Assembly (NCBI GenBank): GCA_947579605.1
Contig: OX388307.1
Coordinates: 14,919,237 to 14,983,236, forward strand
Direction: 5' to 3'
From: Athripsodes cinereus
Taxonomy: Eukaryota; Arthropoda; Insecta; Trichoptera; Leptoceridae
Length of the DNA stretch: 64,000 nt
Shown: positions 26,792 through 38,600 of the stretch, in pieces
Numbering within the stretch: the first letter of the stretch is position 1
Layout of the letters: each line of letters opens with the position of its first letter
Notes under the pieces: model-generated
The model's database searches: none
What the model was told of the DNA's origin: nothing
Seen by the model: only the letters and a program-made list of their open reading frames with translations
Position numbers and translations under genes: made by a program

Positions 26792-26997
26792 GGGGTTATA
26801 GAAGGGAGGAGGGGAAGGGGCAGAGTGCCAATAAGATGGAGTGACCAAATTAAGGAGGCCACACAGAGCTCACTTCACGGGGCCTTACACATGGCGGAGG
26901 ATCGCTCAAAATGGAGACAGATGGTCTACAGAACGAGGCATGATGGTCACGATCCTCAGGATTGAGGGACCGACAGAAATGATGATGATGATGATGT
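26792..26997 (+). pseudogene. RTE-like 3' fragment with (ATG)n tail
   Basis: Reads GRRGRGRVPIRWSDQIKEAT, then HMAEDRSKWRQMVY, HDGHDPQD, and ends in gatgatgatgatgatgatg. RTE elements end in short tandem repeats instead of poly(A), which fits. Confidence 0.65.
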
Positions 26998-28581
26998 ATA
27001 ATCTATATTTAATTTTTTGTATATATTTCATCAAAGCAGTGGTCTCGTAAAAAAAATTGGATTTAAATACAAACTTTTATAAATAACAAATAATTAAGAT
27101 TAGATATAATTTCAATCAATAAATGTAACTAAGGTATCTCATGCAAGAGATATATATTTTTTGTGCTTATCTAAGATTACAGGGGAACGTTACACTTATA
27201 CATATCTTGTATTATTATGTATTTTAAATGATATTTTACAAAAACAATTTTAAATTGTACATATACATGTGATTGTTTTAAATAGTTATCGATTATCATT
27301 ATATTATTATTTTTAAGTCGGTTATCAGAGAAATAAATATTTTTAAAATTATCGACATGTCGTTTTATTTTATTTCATTATTAGTAGGTTATTAGTTAAT
27401 ACTGTAGTTACTTAAAAGTGATAACGAGGATATTGACAGTTTAACAGAATTGATAAACTAATAAAAATAAAAAGTAATATTGTAAAAATAAAAAAAAATC
27501 ATAAGCTAAATTTTGATAAATTATGAAAATATTAACACTTACCTCAATTCAGTTATTAGAAGAACAACCGATAAAACTATAACAAGGATATATAAATAGT
27601 AGATTGTGTGGACAGCACAAAATAATATTTTATGATAAGTATGAAAGACTGATAATATAACCATTCATCATTATTCAAATAAAATTTGCATTTAAAATCT
27701 GAAATAAAAAAATGGAACAAATGAATGCAAGTTCGCGAGGACCGGACATAGGGTAAACAAAATCACAGGTTTTCATATTTTTCTGGAGTTGACACCTAAA
27801 AAACTTGAGAGACTTATTGTTATTCGAGTGCTCAATGGAACAAATTTAAAATATAATTTATCAATATAGCAATTTAAAAATGCTCTGCAAAATGCACAAA
27901 AATAATAAAATAATTAATAAAACAATTTTTCAGATCTTAAAAAGGATATATTTTTTTTGTATATTTTGTAAGAGTTCAAAGTAATTTAAAATTATAATTT
28001 TAATTTTGACATTTCGGACTGGATTTTTATTTTTTTAAGAAACCCGTGGAAATTAAGAGAGCTTCAAAAATGAAATTGACTTAATTAGGTATTATATGAC
28101 TTTATCATCTTTTATGGAACTGGCCTTTACTCTCATTTGGTGAAGAAATATAGTACGCAGCATAGAGTAAATAATAATTTGCCCTTTATTACGCAGCTAT
28201 GACTAAATAAATTGAAACTAACTGGATTCTTTTAAACTTTACTTCTAAAAATAGAAAAGTTTTCCAGAGCAACGTATACCAATGAGAAGAAAATCTCTCG
28301 AAAATACTCTTTCAATGAAGAAATCAATAATTATAGCTTTTTTGTTAGGATAATATGATAAAAGTTCTGATAGGTACATGCCTTGATTACTGTATAGGGC
28401 AAAGCAATGTTGATAGACTGAAATTTTTTACTTAAAATAAAATATTATATTTTTTACCGACTCTGTATTCAAAAAAAAAACATGTGCTATTTTGAATTCA
28501 CCTATATAAATGATATAATTTTTTGTCATACAGATAAAAATTGCGCACTCTAAGTCAGTTAGTACAACTAGTCGTCCGAAA

Positions 28582-31479
28582 ATGTGTTTTTACATAAAAT
28601 CATTGATTGGTTGTATAATTGCTCTTATTTTAATTGATTTCACAACAAGTAAGTACTTTTTTGTAATTTTTAAAATGTTTTACAGGTACCTCAAAAAAAT
28701 TTTTTTTTGAAACTCAATCTTAGAAAACACTCTCAAGTGCTCGAAAGGGATTCAAGGTTCGAATCGTCTGCTGACTTAATTGACCATCACAACTCAAACG
28801 TAATGTTGATAAGCTATCATAAAAACGTTGTAGTTTATATAATTCAGGTTTAAAAAAACACAAGGCTAGACTAAAATGAAAATTATGTGGTATTCGATTC
28901 CAGAATTTTAGCAATAGAACCCTGCTTCTGACGAAAACTCTGTAAAATTATGTTCAGGTTAAAAAAAATGTATTATTTTAGGTTTTGGAGCAATCAGATC
29001 TTGTAAAGCAGGCAACACAACATCTGGAGTTTGTCTTTCAAAAGGAAAATGTTTCTTGAATGGAGGAGAAGAAATAATGAGCACATGTCCAATATTTCAA
29101 GTTTGCTGTTCACGTAAGATATTTTTCATATTTCCTCTCAACTTAGGCACAAAATAATTCTGATGTTGCCGTTTGCCTCTCAGTAAGAAAATAACAATCT
29201 TTTGTTTTTACAAGTTTTTATATTTTTTTTATTCCTAAGTTTGCACAATTTTTAGAATACATATACATTATATATACGTGTTTAAAACAAGCAATTTACA
29301 TTTTTGTCTATATCAGAGTAAATTTATGTAACTCTTACTCAAGTACCTACTCTTGAGAATGCCCATTGAAGTAGGCGAAAACGTTAGAGTTTAAATAAAT
29401 ATAGTGAAAATATAACAGTGTTTTAATTATTTATAAATTATTATGTAACTTCATTTACCTATTTGTTATTATTTTAATTTATACATATGCCTGACAACTC
29501 TTGTTTCAAATTAATAGGCTACGAGTATAAGTAAATAATATATAATGTAACTCGCCCTCTGTATATTGATTGTATCTAACATGAATGTTTAACTTTGATG
29601 GAATTTATTGTAATCAATATACAGTAAAGAATAAATAAATAAGTACATACGTTAGAGAATTCCATTAGGTAAATAGAAACAAGTGTTTCTTTCTATTTTA
29701 AATTATTAATCGCGAGAGAGATATCTTTCGACTAATTAGATCATTATCAATCATTTAGTCGATCTGATCAGTTCTTTGTTTCAATTTATCTGATTAAACT
29801 CCATTTTCGATAGAATATTAAACACAGATTTTTCTTAGTTTTTACCTTTTAAATATTTCTTTTAGTTCCACAAGGAAGAGAAAGTGATATTAGTGACATA
29901 ACGTTACTTTCAAACTGTTGCTGTGACTCTACCATATCAGCCCCAGTGACTCTCCTCTCCCCTGATGCAGATTTCTTCAAGACAGACTCAGCCTGTAGTA
30001 TTACAGTCACTCCAAGTTCTCCAGAATCTAGGATGGTCATGATTATGTTTGAGAAGTTTGATTTGTATTCCGATAGAAATTTTCAGGTGAGGTCATAATA
30101 TTATTATTCCGATTTAAATTTTGACGATTTAAAGGTTGACACGATGAATGTTTAGAGCAAGTGAATGAGTATGTCTATTTGGGAAGTCTGTTTGCGAGGG
30201 ATGGAAGATTTGATAAGGACATCGAAAGAAGAAAAGTCGCCGGTGCTAGAGTGAATGGTGCACTTCGACCTATTGTTAGCAACAGCAGTGTGTCGAACAT
30301 GGCAAAAATGCTAGTGCACAATACCATTCTGGTACCGAAACTTATGTATGCAAGCGAAACTTGGACGTGGTTGAAAAAGGACGAGAGCGGAATAAATGCT
30401 GTGGAGATGCGTTCACTGAGAAGAATGGTTGGTAAAACGTTGCGAGATAGAGTGAAGAATGAGGATATCAGGAGAATGAGCGGATGTGAGAGGAGTGTTG
30501 GGGACAGAATGCGTGAAAATAAGTTTAGATGGTTTAGACATGTTGAGCGAATGCAAGATGAAAGGATGACGAAGAGGATGCATTTTTCTGAAAGAAGTGG
30601 TGTGAGGAAGCGCGGACGTCCAAGAACCACGTGGCTTGATCACGTGGACCAAATTCTTAAGGACGGACGCGTGTTGAGTAAGAGAATCGGCGTGCATGTA
30701 TGAGAAACTGGATGAATGTAGAGGAAGCGAAAGAAGTATGTAAGGATAGATCTATATGGCGTTCCGTTCTCTCTGCTTACCCCTCCTGGGACATGACTTG
30801 AGGATATAGTATAGTAATATAGTATTCCGATTTATAACTCCTAGGGAACAAAATATGTAAACTTTTTTGAAAATTTAATCACATTTGTTAATACTTTTTG
30901 CAGGAAAAAAATTGTCAAGAAGAATATATTCAAATCCGAAGTCAATCAAAGAATATAAACGTTTGTTATGCAAATTATATAGATAATAGTAAGTAATATT
31001 GCTCTTCTAATTTTGTTCTGAACATTTTCTGTAAATGAGTACATAATACCTATTTATTATATAAAAAATGTGTCCTAGGAATAATTATGAATAAATAACG
31101 AAAAATCAGTTTTTTTATAACGTGTTAAATGTTATAATAAAAAATAATTGTATAAATTATAAACTACATATAGGTAAGTATTATTTACATCTCTTGGTGT
31201 CATTTTATATAACTAAGTTTTTTATTTACTTTTTAGTGGTATTTGATTTTGAAACAAATCCTAGTATAACTCTGGAATTCAAAATAAAAGGGAGAAAAGG
31301 CAAAACAAGCATTCCAGAATGGGAGATAAAAATTACAGAGATTGATATGTGAGTAAACTATAAAATATCTCCAACCCAAAGCATTCTCTAGAATACTTTT
31401 AACTAAATTTAATTTCAGAATACTAAAATTATAATCGATATTATATATTTGCTGTTTTTTTTTCAGAAATTTGTTCTAG
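28582..31479 (+). CDS. Secreted CUB-like domain protein with N-terminal six-cysteine module (6 exons, 209 aa)
   Basis: Exons 28582-28648, 28982-29113, 29866-30086, 30904-30988, 31237-31348 and 31467-31479 splice in frame (phases 1,1,0,1,2) to 209 codons plus TAG. Residues 1-22 form a hydrophobic signal peptide. Residues 30-65 carry six cysteines (30, 40, 46, 58, 64, 65) in a C-x9-C-x5-C-x11-C-x5-CC pattern with a GG before the fourth, like the clip-like N-terminal module of insect secreted CUB and protease-homologue proteins. From about residue 84 (a CCC run) the rest resembles a CUB domain: the spacing of the later cysteines, alternating beta-strand hydrophobics, and ExYIQIR followed by VCY. 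No catalytic domain is present. The last exon adds only four codons. An initiator-like TCAGTT lies at 28555-28560, just before the ATG. AATAAA signals lie near 31733. Intron 3 contains a non-LTR retrotransposon fragment. Function unknown; an extracellular binding role is inference. Confidence 0.75.
29549..29641 (+). repeat. Non-LTR 3' tail module, copy 2 (intron 2 of CUB-like gene)
   Basis: 'aactcgccctctgtatattg' ... 'caatatacagtaaagaataa' then (aaat)n. The outer blocks 'tatattg' / 'caatata' pair as a small stem. Confidence 0.6.
30145..30800 (+). pseudogene. Non-LTR retrotransposon fragment in intron 3 of the CUB-like gene
   Basis: Same family as 20421-21345: VYLGSLFARDG, YASETWTWLKKDESG, RKRGRPRTTWLDHV. 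A frameshift near 30695 is followed by the conserved end SVLSAYPSWDM. Same strand as the host gene; 5'-truncated and inactive. Confidence 0.8.
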
Positions 31480-32647
31480 TGCATGCAAACATAAAGGCAT
31501 ATTATAACTTTTACTTCTCATTTGATCATCACGGATAACGAAGAATGAAAACATATTTTTCCATCCGTGAATTAGGAAGATTTAAACATCTAATGCAAGA
31601 ATGGAAATTCTGTTATCGTGATCTTGAGTGAAATATTTAATATAGGATTAGTTTGTATGCAGAAATACAGGCAGTAATTTTAGTTATGGATACAATATAT
31701 TTTTCTAAATATTAATTCCAAAATCTTATTTTAATAAATAAGCAATTCTTTCATGTATTGTGTTTATTTTAAACGGTTGCTTTAGGCAGTTTTTAATTCT
31801 TTATGGCTTCAAACCAAGGGAACTCAAATAGAATTAAAAAAAATAAATACAATTATAGCATATTTATTAAAATATTTATTCAACAATAAATCTAACAATT
31901 AACAAATTAATATGTACAAATTGTATGTTAGACAAATAACTTAAGAGTAAAATTGACTGAAGTAAAGAACACAATTATGATTTGTGTCTTATTTAAAAAT
32001 GTAATAATATATGAAGCAACCAACCACTGCTTACAGAAAATATAAGATAATTCATTTCTTATACAAGATTCCATTAATTTAAGTACACACAGTCTTGATA
32101 AACTAAAAAATGTTTTTAAAAAGTGGAAATATTTAGAAATTCAATTTGGCAACAGACTTATTATTTGACCCAGCACCTTAGTAATATTCTTAAAGTTGAC
32201 GAACATTCTAGAATTTACGTTTGCTGATAAAAAAAAACTTATTCACAGGATTCTCATCAACTTTATACATCCCAAATATTGTGTCTTAAGGTTATACATA
32301 AAATATAATTATTATAAGGCATTGATTGGGGCACTGAATTAATTTTATATTGTCAATATAAAAAAAATATTTAAATGTGACCAATGACAATGATGCATTC
32401 CTAAACATATGAATAATAAATATTTTTATATCATCTACCTACCTTAAATTATATACAAAAATGCAAAAAGATTACAAATTAACAGTCATAAAGTATTACA
32501 AAAATAATGTATTCCTACTTAGGTAAAAGTCTTTTAAATAAATAATCTCTTGCCAGCTTGACACTATTCACAACTTTTCACGTTTAGTATATAACAAAGT
32601 ACCTATAGTTAGTGTATGTAGCACAAATAATTAATCACAGTTTTGTG

Positions 32648-35600
32648 TCACTGTCCATAAAATGAAGGTCTGTTCATGGTGTAAGTAGACAGAGGTATTC
32701 CTTTAGAACCGTATATAGGGTCTGGAGCATTCTCATAATCAACATCATAGTAGATGCCCGATTGATTCTGCAAAACAAAAAAAATATTTACAATAACGCT
32801 TAAAGTTTACCAAGTTTAAAAAGGATAAAAAAAAACTTCTTAATAATTGTTTAGAGCTTACCTACATGCTATTTTTTGATATTTATATAATCCAACACAT
32901 TTAAGTAATTCATTCATATTTGAACAAAACAAAAGTTTTATACACATTTTTTTTTCAAAGTTAGGTGGAATATTGGATTTGTACATAAATTTACTTATAC
33001 GAATATTGTCTTACAGCTATACTATTAGTAGTGTTTGATCTAGATTTAGGCCTTGGCACATGGAAACCTCTAGCTCCCAGAAGATCAGTCCTATCCGGAG
33101 CTCTGCTATCTGATTCGGAAGAACTGCTTGATTCTGCATGTTGAAGTTGTTGTGGACTTCCCATCCCTGAAATCAATTATTAAATTCATTTAAAAGGCAA
33201 AATTTAATCCAATTTAATCAATGATGGAAAAGTTGAAAAATAATGTTTTTCTATACTTCATTAAATCATTCACTCCATTTCAAAAGATTCAGATGAAAGG
33301 ATTATATGCCTTATTGAGAAGATTATTTGGTAAAAAGATTTTTTGATATCACATACATGTACCTGACAGAGCGGAGAAGGGATTGCCTATACCAGACAAT
33401 GTGTTACTTCTGGACGCTCCTGTGGCCATCGTATTCATTGTACCAGTGTGGGTGTTCAGGTGCATGTTGGATCCTCCCATATGCAACCCCAATCTACAAA
33501 ATAGATATATTCCTTGAATTAATATTGAAAATGTTATAATCTTTCAAGACAGAGATAACAATTGATTGGGGTACTGGTATAGTTCATAATATGGTAACAC
33601 TTGTTATGCTTACACCATGAAAATAAAGTATTCCAAGTAAATTTTCCTCATAAACCATATTTTGTTTCATCACCTACTTGATGATGCACTTCTAGATTAA
33701 TCTTATTTATTTATTTACGCAATAAACGACTTTCGCCTTTTACAATGTTACAATATTAAGTATTTATTTAACTTTTTTAATAACAGTCATAATAGTTGTT
33801 AAATATATATAAAACTTCAAAATTAATATTTATTTAAACTAAGTTCTTCACCAAATCACACAAAAACGGTGCATAATGATTCATGGTTGAAATCCAACAA
33901 GACACGTTCATACAAGGTTTTGTATTACAGTTAATTATTATTTAATATGTAGTATTATTAATGATATTTGCAATCAATATATCAAAAAAAATCAAGTACA
34001 TTTTGTTGTTGGCCCGCATGTGGCCCGTGGGCCATTGGTAGACAATAAAGACATAATACAAAGAATTTTCGCATTCACAGTTTACCTTGGTCTAGGAACA
34101 GGAGGTAATGTACCAGCTGGTAGAGTTGGATAAGCACCATACATGGCTGATGCAGGACGGGCTCCAGGGTGTCCTTGTGCTGGCTCTGGCTGCTGTCACA
34201 CACACATCACATCAAGCACCGAGAAAAAAACAATAAAAATGTATAGTGTATTAATTGCACGTATTTAAAAAAAAGATATATCCGGATTTTTGTTATAAGC
34301 CCAAATACAACCTCATACAACTTTTACAGTAATCTAAAAGCTTGTGTCGTGAAAGGGGAGTTTGCCGGCACCTGGGATAAAACCACGCACCTCATAAGCA
34401 CGAGGCCGAAACTCTTCCTCCAGGCTACCGACAAACTTTAAATAACTTATTAATAGTGCTATACTCATAGTTGTTCTATATTCAATTGTATAAAGCTTGT
34501 TTGTTTATTTGAGACCCTGTGGAATCTGTTGGATTTTATTTAAAATCACTTTTATACAATTTTCAGTAAATTTGAAACTTGTTTTCTCATATTTAAATAG
34601 ATTGTTGCCGTGCCACTATACATCAGTGACATGAGTACACACTGAAGCGAAGTGGAATATTGCTTCTCATCAAGTGTTTTATTATTATCACTTACCTACA
34701 TATACCAAAGTTATTGGCAGCATGTTTGATTTTCTTACTGGCACAATTATCAATGCCGCTGTCTCTCAATAACTGGGAGGGTCTGTGTTCAATCCACGAC
34801 CAGTTCAGAGTTCTTCATATTTTATTTAAATTTACATTTTTTCAGTATGAGTTCGTTGGTAATCTGGAGGTTGAGCTTCTGCTTCGTACACAAGACGTGC
34901 GCGGTACGATCCCAGATGCCGGCAAACTCCCCTTTCACGACACAAGCTTTTAGCTTATTGTGAAAGGTTGTATTTGGGTTTTTATAGAAAAAGATTATAA
35001 AATCAGATGATCCAGAATATCAAATAAATGCCGCGACCACGGAAGAAATTAAGAAGATTCTTGATCTACTTAAATGTGGCTCCCGTTGACCTGCATACCT
35101 TTACAAGTTGAAAACCTTTGTATTTGTATGTATAACATAAGAATGTATTGTTTTAGTTTTAAGAAATATTGTAAAGCCTTAGGGATATTAGAAAAAAATA
35201 TAATATCCATCAAGAGTCACAAGATACAATTAATATTCTTGTAATCATTTCAACAAGGAAGAATAAAAATATCTTACCGCATAATGATTGGCTTGAGCCA
35301 TAACATCGGCAAGTTGTGCCCATCGCATTCTTTCTTCCAATGAAACCTGAGAATTAAATTATTATTAATGAATAATAATAAAACGAGTCGCATTATAATC
35401 TCTGACACGGTAAGACAAAAATGTATTATTTATACAATAATTTAATTTTAATATACCTGATATGGAGGATGACCCATGTTAGGTATTTTTGTTCCACCCG
35501 TCATGTAGCCAAATACAGGAGATCCTATACCAGGAGCATTTTTCTGTTCTCTCGACCATCTTCGGCTAAAATAAATAAGATTAATAATCAGGTAATTTAT

Positions 35601-38600
35601 CTGTAAAATTTCTCGTTTCTAGTAGATACTACACACATTTTTGATATTAGTAAAAGGAGATTACCTCCACATGATGAGACAGGCTAGTGTGATGAGAATG
35701 ACAAGTAAAGCAGCTAAACTGGCTCCCACAGCAACTCCTACAACTTCACCATCCACCTCACACTGGGAACCATAGTAGGCTCCTGTACACCTGAAATATT
35801 TTAGTATAAGAGTTAATAAAACACAATAAAAACAAATATCGCATGATACAGTATAACCTGGTCAATCTGTTTAAAACACTAAACCAACAAATGTTTTCTC
35901 TTGCATTTCTTTTCCTTGAAAACCTACCTAAATAATAAAACCATTTTTTTTCCATATCGATAAAGAGAAGTAAAAAGCTAAAAAGTTATTAGTTTGGTTT
36001 GTAGTACGGAAGCATCTACGAGTAATAACAAATTAGATCAAGAGTGGCTTCTGTGGGTAAACAATGACTAATTAGATACAACTATTCACTGTAGCTCTGC
36101 TTAACAGCGCTTTTGCAGTGATTTTGAAGAGCGCTTTGTAACTTATAAATTTCATAGAACACAGCATGAAGGGTGTCAATATTATTTTTGCCACATAAAC
36201 CATCTTACAGCTGTTTAAAAGTAAAAAAATAATTAATATTGCACTTACGAGCAAATTGGCTGTCCTCCTCTGTAAGAACATGTACCTCTGTTATTGCAAT
36301 GTGATGCAGGACAAGTGTGACAGTTCCTGCCAGCTTTACTGGGGTGCTCTGCCCAAGCATCTCTGGCTTCTTCAGGACATGAACACCTAGGAAAATAATA
36401 AAAATTATATAGAATAATGTCACATAGAAAATTGCTTCACTCTCAAAAAATAATCATAAATTTTACTAACTTGAATGATCCCCAAACATTGGTACACGTG
36501 GCCAATTCATGACAGTCGTTAAGTTCAGGAGAAGAGCACTCATCTAAATCTGTGACAAAGAAAAAGAAAGTTAAAGTTACTTGTATTACACAGGTGCTTC
36601 AAAATATTTATATATCGATTAAATACATGCATTCGGATAAAAAGAAAAATAAATAGCACACCAACCTTGTACAGGAGATATACTCCCCCTGGTGTGGTCT
36701 ACCCACAATGCTGATTGTCCAACATTGTTACTGCGTCGCTGTAGTACTCCCAGCAAGTGACGAGTTATGTCTTGTCCTCCCTTAGTTTCAGAACTTTCTT
36801 CTAACTGGAAATGTTTAAAGCGTATAATAATTTAATTTGAAAGAATTTAAGAAAAAAATAATTTAATTACATTAATTCTATTGTTCAATGGGAAATTTCA
36901 TCGAGAACCAAAATTACACTTGTTTCATAACATTTAATTAACGTGAAATTACTATCAACTGTGTTTGTACGGCATTGTTGTGGATTAAATAAATGTTTTT
37001 GTCTAGGAATTCTACAAAATATAATGCGTTCTAAACATACGGAATAGGTATATGTAGTTATAGTTTTCCTACGATCTTTGGATATACAAATGCTAATATT
37101 GTAGATAATTACCAGGACTGTAACATTTACAAAGACGCCTTGGTCTGTCTTAGTTCCTTTGTATATAGTGTTCACTGAGCCACTGACAAATTCATCCGAG
37201 TAGGGAGTCATAGAGAAGGCAGAATCAACCTGAAAAAAATGTTCATGATCTTACTAACAACATTGTCTAGATATAATTGAAGATAGTTGAAGTTATATTT
37301 TATACAAACTTACAGCTCTTACGGCTTCATAACTCAGTTGACGATATGGCTCAGATTCCTTATCACTTAATTTTTCATCCCATGATACCTGTAAACATAA
37401 AATCACTCAATAATCAACATTCACACATTAATTAAGAGCTATATTATCATTATGACGAATGCCATTGGCTGTAATACGAGATTGTTCTAAAAATATTATT
37501 TGTGTTTTATTAATGTTTTCACAATATCTGTTATATCTTTGACAATAAATAAGACAAGTGCAATTTATTTTGAATTTTAATTGATCAAGAACAATTCAAC
37601 AGATAAGAGTTTGTATAGGGGCATTAATTTACTAATTGTTTGATGTAGAGAATAAATAAACCTACATAGGTACATATATAGGATTTAATATATTTATAAT
37701 TCATACTATTATATTTGCTTACTTTTCTGTCATACATTCTGTCTACCCTGAGGCTGAACACCATAGCCACAACTTTCCTACAAGGATCTCTATGGTTTCT
37801 TCTGGCGAAACCAGGTCTGCACTGACAACTCGATATTCCAGCTTCAGTTTTACATTTCTCGTTTTGTGTTTGATCGCATGTTGAATCATCACCAACTATA
37901 CACGTATCAATTCTGAAAAACGAAGGCAATAAATTTAATATCCATTAATCAGATACAAACAGAGAAATATGCACCTCAATGTACAAAATTCCGCTTCAGT
38001 TTTACATTTCTCGTTTTGTGTTTGATCGCATGTTGAATCATCACCAACTATACACGTATCAATTCTGAAAAACGAAGGCAATAAATTTAATATCCATTAA
38101 TCAGATACAAACAGAGAAATATGCACCTCAATGTACAAAATTCCGCTTCTATAAAATAATAATAATAATCTTTATTGCACAAAATTAGTATACAAAGAAG
38201 AAGAAAAAAAACATGGTATCATAACAATAGAATACATAATTTTGTGCAATAATCACACACCAACTAGCAGAGAGTTTCATCGGATTTGGGTACAACGCAC
38301 AGATGACAAAATCAATCAGACATCTCGATTGGGTGCGTCCAGATAGTAGGGTCCGAACGTCAATCAATCATCAATCTTCAACGATTGTTTCCCGTCCTTA
38401 TACGGGTTACAAAGGCATTCGTTCAAATATTCCTTCGAAAAATGCTCCGAACCGTTGAAGATTGATAATTGATTGACGTTCGCATCTTACTATCTGGACG
38501 CCGCCATTGAGTGCGTCCAGATAGTAGGATGCGAACGTCAATCAATCATCAATCTTCAACGATTCGGAGCATTCTCCGAAGAAATATTCGAATGAATGCG

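Noticed and set aside
28720..28914. Minus-strand frame containing FWNRIPHNF
   Set aside because: Resembles the WNxLP motif of CR1/Jockey ends, but no other part of the element was seen; in intron 1 of the CUB-like gene.
29705..29790. Similarity to the flanks of the 24631 element ('gagaga...tctttcgact')
   Set aside because: Short and gapped; could be an empty site of the same repeat but I could not align it convincingly by eye.
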